A DNA stretch of 64,000 nt from Tyto alba (Eukaryota; Chordata; Aves; Strigiformes; Tytonidae): contig NW_024881287.1 of NCBI RefSeq assembly GCF_018691265.1, positions 1-64,000 of the forward strand, read 5' to 3'. The notes beneath the pieces were generated by a model. That model did not search any database. It was not told where the DNA came from and saw only the letters and a list, made by a program, of their open reading frames with translations. This document shows, piece by piece, positions 10,656-20,381 of this stretch (position 1 is the stretch's first letter; each line of letters opens with the position of its first letter). The position numbers and the translations under genes were made by a program.

Positions 10656-11396
10656 TCATGCCCGTTTCCCCGTCGGTGCGGGCTGCTGGCTGGCAGAGGT
10701 GTGAGCAGTGCTGAGCAATCCCAGCCCGGGCTGCTGCCGCCTCTGCTCGATACGCGGCTGCCAGCGCTGGGTGGGGCTGGACCTCTGGTGCAGGTGGGCT
10801 GGGTGGGGGGCAGGAGCGTCTTGGCTCGTCATTTGCCGGATCAGTGTGCCCACCTGTAGGAACCAGGCGCGAGCCTGGAGGCGGACGCGGTCCCAGGCGC
10901 AGGCGCTGTGGTTGTGGGTGCGGAGGAAGTGTTGGATGTCGCTGAAGTGTTTGCTGATGGTGAGCGGCAGGTTGCGGGGCCCTTGCCTTTGGAAGTCCAT
11001 CCTGTTGGCTGTCACGCATTGCTCCAGGCGGTGGATGTGGTGCTGGAGGTTGTTGAGGAGGCGGTGGCGTGCGTCGTGGTCCCAGTGTTGGGGGGTGCTG
11101 GGGCTGCTGAGGGTGTGGAAGAGGTGCTGGAGGATGCGTAGGGCGGTGTGGGCGGCTTGCTGTGGGCGGTGGGTGTGGAGGAGGGTGTCGGGGAAGGCGG
11201 GCGGGTGCGGGTGGTGGCAGGGCTGTGGCGGGCTGGGAGCCACGGCCTGGAGGAGCTGGAGGCTGTCCCAGGGGAAGGTGGCGTGGCGGGGCCGCAGGTG
11301 GTGGCAGGCGAGGGCGGTGGCGAGAGGCGGCAGGAGGAGCAGGAGCGCCGGGGCGGCGGGGCGCAGGCGGGGCTGTGGGGCTGCGGGCGCAGGCAT
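10656..11396 (-). CDS. Type I interferon, copy 1 (beta-like tail)
   Basis: Secreted antiviral cytokine predicted to bind IFNAR1/IFNAR2 and activate JAK-STAT signalling. Intronless, 246 aa. Residues 1-30 form a signal peptide with hydrophobic core [14 protein letters not shown]. The mature protein starts at Cys31 (CHHLRP), as in avian IFNs. Family hallmarks: [11 protein letters not shown] at 39-49, ILQHLF at 88-93, [12 protein letters not shown] at 104-115, LEQC at 124-127, and [15 protein letters not shown] at 164-178. Cysteines are at 31, 60, 127 and 166; a possible N-glycan site is N162 (NHS). The centre reads [11 protein letters not shown] (128-138) and the tail [10 protein letters not shown] (180-189) recalls chicken IFN-beta. 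The frame then continues about 57 residues in a Pro/Gln-rich extension, longer than chicken IFN-beta (about 203 aa). The start is chosen because the signal peptide follows immediately and TATA lies about 104 bp upstream. Beta subtype is inference. Confidence 0.93.
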   Translation of the reverse strand: MPAPAAPQPRLRPAAPALLLLLPPLATALACHHLRPRHATFPWDSLQLLQAVAPSPPQPCHHPHPPAFPDTLLHTHRPQQAAHTALRILQHLFHTLSSPSTPQHWDHDARHRLLNNLQHHIHRLEQCVTANRMDFQRQGPRNLPLTISKHFSDIQHFLRTHNHSACAWDRVRLQARAWFLQVGTLIRQMTSQDAPAPHPAHLHQRSSPTQRWQPRIEQRRQQPGLGLLSTAHTSASQQPAPTGKRA

Positions 11397-11499
11397 GGTG
11401 GGGCTGTGGGTGCCGCGTGGGGGGTGCTGGGCAGGAGGCGGGTGCGGCGTGGTGGCGGTGCGGGTGGGCGCTGTGCTTGGGGTGCTGCCGGCCGGGCGG

Positions 11500-12256
11500 C
11501 TTTATGTGGTGCCGCGGGCGGCTTTGCCTTCCGGGCTTTGTGGTGGCAGCGAGTTTCCGGCTGTGGTTTTCGGTTTTGGCTGTTGGCTGCGGTGCTCTTG
11601 GGGAAGTGCGTTGTTGGAGCGGGAGATGCGAAAGCGGCGGGACAGAGCCCTCGGCGGGAGGTGTGTGAGGGTTTCCCTGTGGGCGGCAGGCAGGGCGAGC
11701 TGTGGTGGCTGGCTGGTGCAGCTGAAGTTTCCCTTCCTGCCCGCGTGTGTTTCGGGGCTGCACTGCCCTGGCGTTGGCTGGGGTGTGTTTTCCTTTGGCT
11801 TGTGGCTGGCCTGGGTTGTCGTCGTAGCTGGTCTTTCCTTTTGGCGTTGGGCAGGGTGGCGAAGTGATGTCAGTGGGGCGAGCGTGGGGAGCCCCCGGTG
11901 CAGCAGCGAGGGCCTGGGGGTGGCTGTGGGGGTGGGCACGTGAGTCCTGGGTGTGCTGGTGGCTGGATCTGCCCCGGCTCCTGTGTTGGAAGCGGATGGG
12001 AGCGGGGAGGACAGGCGGGAGGGAGGGAATGAGGAGGAAGGAAGCGGAAGAAGTTTGGCTGCTGGTGGTGCTGGAGGGGCGCGGGGTCCCCAGCTGCGGT
12101 GCCGTGCGCGTGGCCCCGGAGCCGGGGCCTCCTTGAGTTTTGTCTGCCTCCTTGCCTGCTGAGTGGGGTGGAGAAGCAAGGAAGGATGGGTTGGCCGTGA
12201 GACGGGGGGGGTAGTAGAGCCCCCTAGGCAGGAGGAGGAGGAACGGGAGGTTGCCA
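11500..12256 (-). promoter_or_regulatory. IFN copy 1 promoter and 5' flank
   Basis: Minus strand. A TATA-like CATAAAG at 11500-11506 predicts a start near 11475 and a 5' UTR of about 80 nt. Upstream at 11551-11580 lies a virus-response-type cluster with AANNGAAA cores (CCAAAACCGAAAACC) and a GGAAACTC motif. Further out, GGGAAACCC (about 11669-11678) and GGGAAACTTC (about 11725-11734) resemble NF-kB/IRF sites. The arrangement fits an IRF/NF-kB-induced IFN promoter. The rest is GC-rich with no distinct gene and abuts LTR1. Confidence 0.75.
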
Positions 12257-13349
12257 TGTCTGAGCGTCGTAGTTTGAGCCTCATCGGCAGCCTAACACTC
12301 CTCCGCCACTCTCTGCCCTTCATTCTGGCAATGAGAAGGGACAGATGAGCCAGGCTTGGGGTTGGAGATAGGACCGGGAGGGGCTAGATCACCCACTGTG
12401 GTCACGAGGAAAAGGCAGACGCGTTAGGGGAAGGGAAAAAACCCATCCATTTATTAGAGACACTAATAACCCTTAACAGAGTAGGGCAGTGAGAAGCACT
12501 GCCAGATCTTGAGAACGCCTTCCCCCCAAGCCTCCCTTCTTCCTGGGCTCAGCTCTGCTCCCCATATGTCTCCGTCGTCCCCCAACAGCAGAGGGGCAGG
12601 TAATGGGGGGTGCAGTCAGCGCTGCCACTTTGTCCGTCTTCAGTGGGTGGAGCTTCGGGAACTCGTTCCCCCTGCTCCGTCGTGGTCCCCCTCTCACAGG
12701 AGACAGTCCTCCACAAACATGCTTTGACGTGAGTCCCTCCGAGAGGCCGCAACATTTCCCTACATGGCTCCGGCGTTGGTCACCAACTTTCTCCAACTGG
12801 AGTCCCTCCCACGGGCTACGGCCCTTCCCGAGCTGTTCCGGCGTGGGACACTCCCGCACGCTGGAGTCCTCCCAGCGCTGAACTACAACAGCGGGTCTCC
12901 CTTTTCCCACAAGACCCCAGGCTCCTTCAGGCACAGCACCTTGATCACCCAGGCGACAAACACAGGCCATCCATCAGTGCCTGCTCCACCGTAGATCTTC
13001 CTGGGTGGGAGGGGGGGCCGCCCTGCCGTCGGACCACGGGATGCAGGGGGGTCTCTGCTCCGGCACACCTGCCCCCTCCTTTCTTGCTGCGTTCCTCCGC
13101 TGACCTTGGTGTTCACGCAGCTGCCGCAACTCCTCCTCGCGAGTCCGACTCCCCCTTCACCACATCCCTTCTTCAATACGTTACCGCAGAGGCGCAGCTG
13201 ACTGGCTCAGTTTTGGTGCAGAGGTGGAGCTGCCTTGGAGGCGGGGGAGCTTCGAGAAGCTTCTCCCAGGGGCCTCCCCTATAGCCCCCTCCCCTATAGC
13301 CCCCTCCCCTGTTACCAGAAATCCCCAGGACTCGGTCAAACCCAAGACA
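12257..13349 (-). mobile_element. Solo LTR1, array unit 1
   Basis: About 1.09 kb LTR of an avian endogenous retrovirus, minus-oriented, with outer TGTCTTGGG (minus strand) and inner ...GACA ends. U3 contains a 13-bp heat-shock element TTCGAGAAGCTTC (13251-13263), a CpG-rich stretch, and a TATA-like ACGTATTGAAG near 13168-13178. A long R region leads to AATAAA at 12450-12455 (minus), followed by U5. No retroviral internal sequence adjoins it. The flanks (tgcca left, ctgat right) do not form a target duplication, so at least one edge is rearranged or old. Open frames inside it (for example 12473-12970) are not genes. Confidence 0.8.
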
Positions 13350-13858
13350 CTGATGTTTTCGGGTGCCTTCCAGCAGCGCTGGCGGGAGTGAGGCGTCGCC
13401 GAGGTTCCTGCGGGCTTTGGGAGCCGGGGAAGGGCGTGTGGTGGTGGGAGGGCGGTGTCGGGCTGGGAGCCGTGCTCTCGTCGGGCCCCGTTGTGTTGGT
13501 GGGTGTGTTAGCGGTCCCAATGGCGAATAGACCTTATCTACACAAAGCAGATAAGCCGGCACTTCTTTATCCCAGCGCTGGGAGCACGGGGGATAGCTCC
13601 ACCAAAGGCGTGTTCACTGGCAGGTACAGAGCGCAACGTCTTGCTGCTCTTTTTCAGCAGAGTCATGGTTCCATAAGATGAACAAACCTCGTAAAGTTTC
13701 GTTTGCCCTCAGTCATGATAACGATTGGTTGTCAGTTACCTCACCTTACCTGTGTTCCTATTGTACAGAAATCACTGGTCGTCTGTACGGATTGATTTGG
13801 ATAGAATGAGGGGAGGGTAATGATGAGCATATTCATGGTGTTTCCTGGAAATCATTAT
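13350..13858 (-). other. Spacer S, unit 1
   Basis: About 0.51 kb block found after every LTR1. It holds a perfect 7-bp inverted repeat CTTATCT/AGATAAG around a 9-bp centre (13533-13555), i.e. paired GATA-type motifs, then the palindrome CCCAGCGCTGGG. On the minus strand a 29-codon open stretch begins at ATG 13836 and runs into a strong splice donor CACAG|GTAAGG at 13750/13749. An open frame running from here into the LTR (about 129-164 codons) shows no family similarity that I recognise. Origin unknown. Confidence 0.6.
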
Positions 13859-13973
13859 CTTTATGTGGTGCCGCGGGCGGCTTTGCCTTCCGGGCTTTGT
13901 GGTGGCAGCGAGTTTCCGGCTGTGGTTTTCGGTTTTGGCTGTTGGCTGCGGTGGTCTTGGGGAAGTGCGTTGG
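13859..13973 (-). pseudogene. Promoter-only IFN fragment (block D), unit 1
   Basis: 115 bp nearly identical to the proximal IFN promoter (compare 11500-11614): TATA-like CATAAAG plus the IRF-type cluster. The IFN coding sequence is absent. Similarity to the functional copies stops exactly at the TATA box, where spacer S begins. It retains GGTCTTG, the variant of the alpha-type genes, rather than GCTCTTG. Confidence 0.8.
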
Positions 13974-15161
13974 TGGGGTGCCCCTGTGTGGCGAGTGTGT
14001 TGGCGATGTTTTGCTGTGGCTGTTCTGGGGGGGTTTTAGTTTGGGGGTTCATCGTTTGCACTGCTTCTTTAGGGGATGCGGAATCTCTGGCACACGACGG
14101 GTGGCACAGTTATGTTGTTGCTGTGTGGTTTTGGTGTGGTTTTTCCTTTCTCTGCTTGGCTAGCGGTTAGGACTGTTTCGCTGAATTTCCCTTTCTGACG
14201 AAGTCTCTTTTCCTTATCTAATTCTCCAGCCTTGGGTTTGTGTTTTTTACGTTGGGTATGTTTTTCGCTTTGCTTTTTATGAATAAATCCTTTCTGTTTA
14301 GATTTTTGGACATTTGTTAAATGATGTATTCTTTGGAATCTCCAAAGCTTTCTAAGTGCAGCTGGCCATTCAGGAGGTGTCTGTGGTTGTCAGTACTTGA
14401 ACTTTGAATTTTTCCTCATGAGGATGCTACAATCTCTTTGCTACCTTTTCTTCGGTTTGATCCTCATTGTGATGGGGGTTAAGAAGTCTTTTCTAAGCTG
14501 ATGCTTATTTAACAATGAAGGAGGTGCAGCCAAAACTTCTTTTCAGATCTGAATGTATTTGGCATTTTTGCCAGTTGAGCAGTTTGTTGTGACTACACTC
14601 TCATTGTGCCACGGAGAAGAAAATACCCTCTCGAATCAGTTCTCTTTTTCAAATGTCCAGTGTTTGCCTGGTAAAATGCTTATGTCTTCCGTTACGCTCC
14701 CATACTACTGGAACTTTTCAGTTCCTCTCTTTTTTTTTCTTTTTTAGTCTTCGCTCTTTGTACAACAGTTCTTTCCATTTCTAAAGCTCTTTTCCCAAGA
14801 CGAGTTTTGCTCTGGACGTCCCAAGTGCTAGCTGGTACTGAGGGTCCGTGGTGTCAGGAGGTTGCTGAGAGCCTTGTCCAGTGATGCCTTTGAATATACC
14901 TTCAGGAATGGACATCTCGCCACCTCCCCGCTGCCTCTTGTGGTGTTGTATCTGTCGCCTTCCTGGTAGAGTCAGTAATAGTGTGTTTAGTCTTCCTGGT
15001 GTGAATTGCCTGTGTTGCGGCTTGTGTCGTTCCCTGTCCTCCTCCGGTTTTCTGCCTGAGGTGGGTTTGCCTCTTCATCCACCTCAGAGAAGACAGAGAG
15101 CAAATGAGGCTCCCCTGCCTGGTGTCACAGGGTATTTCTGTTTGGAAGGAACGTGAGGAGG
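13974..15161 (-). other. Block D upstream region, unit 1
   Basis: About 1.19 kb of AT-richer DNA upstream (minus strand) of the promoter-only fragment, different from the 5' flank of the complete genes. It has scattered GAAA motifs (for example GGGAAATTCAGCGAAACAG near 14180-14200) and a T-rich run near 14728. No credible gene. It may be the original distal flank of another IFN copy (inference). Confidence 0.5.
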
Positions 15162-16232
15162 TGTCGTGGTTTAGGCCTGATTGGCAGCCAACCACAACGC
15201 AGCAGCTCTGTCTCCCTTCCCCTCCGGCAATGAGAAGGGACAGAGAGCCAGACTTGGGGTTCAAGATAGGACTGGGACGGGGGAATATCCCTTTTTTATG
15301 ATCATGAGCAAAAGGCAGACTCGTTAGGGGAAGAAAAAAAACCCATACATTTATTACAGACAGTAACAACACATAACAGAGTAGGACAGTGAGAAGCATT
15401 GCCACATCTTGGGAACACCTTCCCCCCACCCCTCCCTTCTTCCCGGGCTCAGCTCTGCTCCCGATATCTCTACCTCCTCCCCCAGTGGCGCAGGGGCAGG
15501 GAATGGGGGGTGCAGTCAGTGCTGCCATTGCCTTCATCTTCGGTGAGGGGAGTGTCCGGAACTTGTTCCCCCTGCTCCATCATGGTCCCCCTCTCACAGG
15601 AGACAGTCCTCCACAAACTTTCTCCGACTTGAATTCCTCCCATGGGCTGCAGCGTTCCCCACACTGCTCCGTCATGGGTCACTAACTTCCTCCGACTGGA
15701 TTCCCTCCCACGGCTGCAGCCCTTCCCGAGCTGCTCAGGTGTGGGACTCCCCCGCATGCTGCAATCCTCCCAGCACTGAATTACAGCAGCGGGGCTGCCT
15801 TTTCCCATGAGACCCCGGCCTTCTTCGGGCACAGCACCTTCATCTTCCGAGCAGAAGCCACAGGCCATAAATCAGTGTCTGCTCCACCGTAGATCTTCAT
15901 GGGTGGTGGGGGGGGCCGCCCTGCCGTCTCCCCACAGGATACAGGAGGGTCTCTGCTCCGGCACACCTCCCCCCTCCTTTCTTCCTCCGTTCCTCCACTG
16001 ACCTTGGTGTTCATGCAGCTGCAGCAACTCCTCCTCACAAGTCCGACTGCCCGTCACAACGTCCCTTCTTAAATACGTTATCGCAGAGGCGCAGCTGATG
16101 GGCTCAATTTCCCAAACAGAAGTGGAGCTGACGTGGAGCTGGGGGAGCTTCGAGAAGCTTCTCACAGGGGGCCGCCCCGATAGCCCCCTCCCCTGCCACC
16201 AAAAAACTCCAGCACTCACTGAACCCTGGACA
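15162..16232 (-). mobile_element. Solo LTR2, unit 1, with target-site duplication
   Basis: 1.07 kb minus-oriented LTR related to LTR1, with ends TGTCC...CGACA. It is flanked on both sides by GGAGG (15157-15161 and 16233-16237), a 5-bp target duplication showing a genuine insertion reduced to a solo LTR. The heat-shock element TTCGAGAAGCTTC is at 16149-16161, TATA-like GTATTTAAG near 16070, and AATAAA in R near 15350. Confidence 0.87.
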
Positions 16233-17693
16233 GGAGGACTGTAGTGGAAGGTGGAAGTTGTGTTTGGAGGGTTCCTGTTATGGACCTGCCTGTGTTGGGT
16301 CCCCCTTGTTTCCTCGCTCTCCAGGGCACGCGTAGTGCCCGTTTGTGTTTGCACGGAGCAGTGTCCTTGCAGTGAGGTGGTGGTGGAGGGGCTGTGGCTG
16401 AGCAAGGAGAACAAGCTCTTTGTCCCATGCAGGAGCAGGTCGGATCTGCTGAACTTTTATGTTGTCCTGCTCAGACTTAGCTGGGGAGCACAGAGGACCC
16501 GGGGCGGGTATTTTTGGGGTGGTGGTTGGAGGGGAAAGCAGTAGCTGATGCTGGTGGTGTGAGGGCAGTTTCCTGTAAGGAGAGGGCTGTGCTGGTCTGG
16601 TCTGTGCTGGTTGGTTGGGAGCGTGTTGGATGGTGGTGTTTTGGGGATGTATCTTTGCATTTGCTAAGGATGTGTTGGGGTGAAAAAGGGCTAAGTGAAT
16701 GAGCTCTGTGTAGCGAGGCAGGTCCCCATGGCCACTGGTGTGTGAGCACAGGCAGGAGCATCCTGGGCCAGTTGTGGTGGCTGTAGGCGAGCAAGGAGCA
16801 GTCTTGGGCATGTGCTGTGTTTTCAGAGGCTTTCTGGTGTTTCTTGGGTGGGGTGGGTAGCCCTGGACTGGTGTTGCCTGTCCAAATCTCTGCATGCCTT
16901 GGTGCGTCCGCTCCTTGCCCCTTTGAGTTGCATGCACCTTGTTTACGCCACCCTGCGTGGTCCCAGGCGGTGCTGCGGCATTGCTGAGTGCTGGTTTGTG
17001 AGGAGGTGGTGGTTTGGAGGTGGCTTTGATGTCTTGTCAGTGGGAGGGGGTTGGGAAGGGGGAGAGTGGGTGGTGGGAGAGAAGTGCGCGGGGCAGGCAT
17101 CGTGTCCTCTGGGCACGTGTGCTCTGGAGGTCTGGCATCAGCAGGAGATGCCCGTGGGCTTGAAGGACCATTGTGGGTGCCCAGAGGGACCCGCTGTCCG
17201 GAGCCTTCGACTGGGACGTGGGGCACTGGTGGAACGGGCTGCAGGAGGGAGGCTCACCCCTGCCTGCCTGCAGAGACAGAGCCTGGGTTTGCCTGTCAGG
17301 TACACGCGTGATGAACACCTCTTTTCTTTTTCCTTTGTTTTTGCTTTTGCGAAAAGTCTTTATTTGCAACGAGTGAATGAATAAATAAAGATGCAAATTT
17401 ATAAATTAATGGCTGGCTAAATAAATAAATAAATTAACGCACAAACAAGCAACTAAAAAGAGTTTTGTGATCAGTGGTCATTGGCGTAAGAGTCCCGCAG
17501 TGTCCATGGGGGCCTTCCCCTCCAGCGGGGGAGGTCACAGGCTGGACGGGCTAGATCACACGGTGGGTAAGAAATACCAGCCCTCTCCCCAGAGCCTCGC
17601 AGCTGTCGGTAAGCATGCAGCAGCGCAGTTTCCTCGTCCTCCCTTTGCAGCGAGGCTGTGGCCCTGATGCAGGGGTGCGGGCCCTTGCCGCGG
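16233..17693 (-). other. IFN copy 2 3' UTR and full beta-type downstream flank
   Basis: The complete 1.46 kb version of the beta-type 3' flank, from the LTR2 target site to the stop codon. GC-rich on the right, G/T-rich in the middle. No gene recognised apart from the IFN 3' UTR. Confidence 0.7.
17359..17436 (-). terminator. Polyadenylation signal and AU-rich element, IFN copy 2
   Basis: Overlapping ATTTA tract at 17418-17436 and AATAAA at 17359-17364 on the minus strand, spaced as in copy 1. Confidence 0.8.
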
Positions 17694-18434
17694 TCATGCC
17701 CGTTTCCCCGTCGGTGCGGGCTGCTGGCTGGCAGAGGTGTGAGCAGTGCTGAGCAATCCCAGCCCGGGCTGCTGCCGCCTCTGCTCGATACGCGGCTGCC
17801 AGCGCTGGGTGGGGCTGGACCTCTGGTGCAGGTGGGCTGGGTGGGGGGCAGGAGCGTCTTGGCTCGTCATTTGCCGGATCAGTGTGCCCACCTGTAGGAA
17901 CCAGGCGCGAGCCTGGAGGCGGACGCGGTCCCAGGCGCAGGCGCTGTGGTTGTGGGTGCGGAGGAAGTGTTGGATGTCGCTGAAGTGTTTGCTGATGGTG
18001 AGCGGCAGGTTGCGGGGCCCTTGCCTTTGGAAGTCCATCCTGTTGGCTGTCACGCATTGCTCCAGGAGGTGGATGTGGTGCTGGAGGTTGTTGAGGAGGC
18101 GGTGGCGTGCGTCGTGGTCCCAGTGTTGGGGGGTGCTGGGGCTGCTGAGGGTGTGGAAGAGGTGCTGGAGGATGCGTAGGGCGGTGTGGGCGGCTTGCTG
18201 TGGGCGGTGGGTGTGGAGGAGGGTGTCGGGGAAGGCGGGCGGGTGCGGGTGGTGGCAGGGCTGTGGCGGGCTGGGAGCCACGGCCTGGAGGAGCTGGAGG
18301 CTGTCCCAGGGGAAGGTGGCGTGGCGGGGCCGCAGGTGGTGGCAGGCGAGGGCGGTGGCGAGAGGCGGCAGGAGGAGCAGGAGCGCCGGGGCGGCGGGGC
18401 GCAGGCGGGGCTGTGGGGCTGCGGGCGCAGGCAT
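17694..18434 (-). CDS. Type I interferon, copy 2 (beta-like tail)
   Basis: 246 aa, intronless, nearly identical to copy 1. The visible protein difference is Leu for Arg at residue 123 (HLLEQC). Beta-type centre ([11 protein letters not shown]) and beta-like extended tail ([10 protein letters not shown]...). The four cysteines and signal peptide are intact, and no frameshift or internal stop is seen, so it is predicted functional. Confidence 0.93.
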   Translation of the reverse strand: MPAPAAPQPRLRPAAPALLLLLPPLATALACHHLRPRHATFPWDSLQLLQAVAPSPPQPCHHPHPPAFPDTLLHTHRPQQAAHTALRILQHLFHTLSSPSTPQHWDHDARHRLLNNLQHHIHLLEQCVTANRMDFQRQGPRNLPLTISKHFSDIQHFLRTHNHSACAWDRVRLQARAWFLQVGTLIRQMTSQDAPAPHPAHLHQRSSPTQRWQPRIEQRRQQPGLGLLSTAHTSASQQPAPTGKRA

Positions 18435-18537
18435 GGTGGGGCTGTGGGTGCCGCGTGGGGGGTGCTGGGCAGGAGGCGGGTGCGGCGTGGTGGCGGTGCG
18501 GGTGGGCGCTGTGCTTGGGGTGCTGCCGGCCGGGCGG

Positions 18538-19290
18538 CTTTATGTGGTGCCGCGGGCGGCTTTGCCTTCCGGGCTTTGTGGTGGCAGCGAGTTTCCGGCT
18601 GTGGTTTTCGGTTTTGGCTGTTGGCTGCGGTGCTCTTGGGGAAGTGCGTTGTTGGAGCGGGAGATGCGAAAGCGGCGGGACAGAGCCCTCGGCGGGAGGT
18701 GTGTGAGGGTTTCCCTGTGGGCGGCAGGCAGGGCGAGCTGTGGTGGCTGGCTGGTGCAGCTGAAGTTTCCCTTCCTGCCCGCGTGTGTTTCGGGGCTGCG
18801 CTGCCCTGGCGTTGGCTGGGGTGTGTTTTCCTTTGGCTTGTGGCTGGCCTGGGTTGTCGTCGTAGCTGGTCTTTCCTTTTGGCGTTGGGCAGGGTGGCGA
18901 AGTGATGTCAGTGGGGCGAGCGTGGGGAGCCCCCGGTGCAGCAGCGAGGGCCTGGGGGTGGCTGTGGGGGTGGGCACGTGAGTCCTGGGTGTGCTGGTGG
19001 CTGGAGCTGCCCCGGCTCCTGTGTTGGAAGCGGATGGGAGCGGGGAGGACAGGCGGGAGGGAGGGAATGGGGAGGAAGAGGGAGGGAGCGGAAGAAGTTT
19101 GGCTGCTGGTGGGGCGCGGGGTCCCCAGCTGCGGTGCCGTGCGCGTGGCCCTGGAGCCGGGGCCTCCTTGTGTTTTGTCTGGCTCCTTGCCTGCTGAGGT
19201 GGGTGGAGAAGCAAGGAAGGAGGGGTTGGCCGTGAGACGGGGGGGTAGTAGAGCCCCCTAGGCAGGAGAAGGAGGAACGGGAGGTTGCCA
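18538..19290 (-). promoter_or_regulatory. IFN copy 2 promoter and 5' flank
   Basis: Same TATA (18538-18544) and IRF-type cluster (18589-18618) as copy 1. The distal GC-rich part has small insertions and deletions relative to other copies (an extra AGGGAGG-type unit and a missing 'ggtgctgga' stretch near 19075-19115). Confidence 0.75.
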
Positions 19291-20381
19291 TGTCTGAGCG
19301 TCGTGGTTGGAGCCTCATCGGCAGCCTAACACTCCTCAGCCACTCTCTGCCCTTCATTCTGGCAATGAGAAGGGACAGATGAGCCAGGCTTGGGGTTGGA
19401 GATAGGACGGGGAGGGGCTAGATCACCCACTGTGGTCACGAGCAAAAGACAGACTCGTTAGGGGAAGGGAAAAAACCCATCCATTTATTAGAGACACTAA
19501 CAACCGTTAACAGAGTAGGGCAGTGAGAAGCACTGCCACACCTTGAGAACGCCTTCCCCCCAAGCCTCCCTTCTTCCTGGGCTCAGCTCTGCTCCCGATA
19601 TGTCTCCGTCGTCCCCCAACAGCAGAGGGGCAGGGAATGTGGGGTGCAGTGCACGCTGCCACTTTGTCCGTCTTCGGTGGGAGGAGCTTCGGGAACTCAT
19701 TCCCCCTGCTCCGTCGTGGTCCCACTCTGACAGGAGACAGTCCTCCACAAACATTCTTTGACGTAAGTCCCTCCCAGAAGCCGCAACATTTCCCTACATG
19801 GCTCCGGCGTTGGTCACCAACTTTCTCCAACTGGAGTCCCTCCCACGGGCTACGGCCCTTCCCGAGCTGTTCCGGCGTGGGACACTCCCGCACGCTGGAG
19901 TCCTCCCAGCGCTGAACTACAACAGCGGGTCTCCCTTTTCCCACAAGACCCCAGGCTCCTTCAGGCACAGCACCTTGATCACCCAGGCGACAAACACAGG
20001 CCATCCATCAGTGCCTGCTCCACCGTAGATCTTCCTGGGTGGGAGGGGGGGCCGCCCTGCCGTCGGACCACGGGATGCAGGGGGGTCTCTGCTCCGGCCA
20101 CCTCCCCCCTCCTTTCTTGCTGCGTTCCTCCGCTGACCTTGGTGTTCACGCAGCTGCCGCAACTCCTCCTCGCGAGTCCGACTCCCCCTTCACCACATCC
20201 CTTCTTCAATACGTTACCGCAGAGGCGCAGCTGACTGGCTCAGTTTTGGTGCAGAGGTGGAGCTGCCTTGGAGGCGGGGGAGCTTCGAGAAGCTTCTCCC
20301 AGGGGCCTCCCCTATAGCCCCCTGCCCTATATCCCCCCCCCCGTTACCAGAAACCCCCAGGACTCGCTCAAACCCAAGACA
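19291..20381 (-). mobile_element. Solo LTR1, unit 2
   Basis: Same structure as the unit 1 LTR1, with the heat-shock element intact near 20283-20295. Carries private substitutions (for example gtgcacgctgcc near 19645) and a C-run near 20334-20342. Confidence 0.8.

Noticed and set aside
10708..11943. 411-codon plus-strand open frame opposite the IFN gene (similar 372-413 codon frames opposite the other copies)
   Set aside because: It is antisense to a certain coding region and its promoter, has Trp/Arg/Gly-rich composition typical of GC-rich antisense frames, and no recognisable domain.
12257..12275. TGGCAACC just outside the inner end of LTR1 (minus strand) as a primer binding site
   Set aside because: Only the first bases fit a PBS. 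It matches no tRNA 3' end I know and continues into IFN 5' flank.
12473..12970. 165-codon minus frame inside LTR1 and similar frames in LTR2 copies
   Set aside because: It lies wholly within LTR R/U5 sequence, which is not coding in retroviruses of this type.
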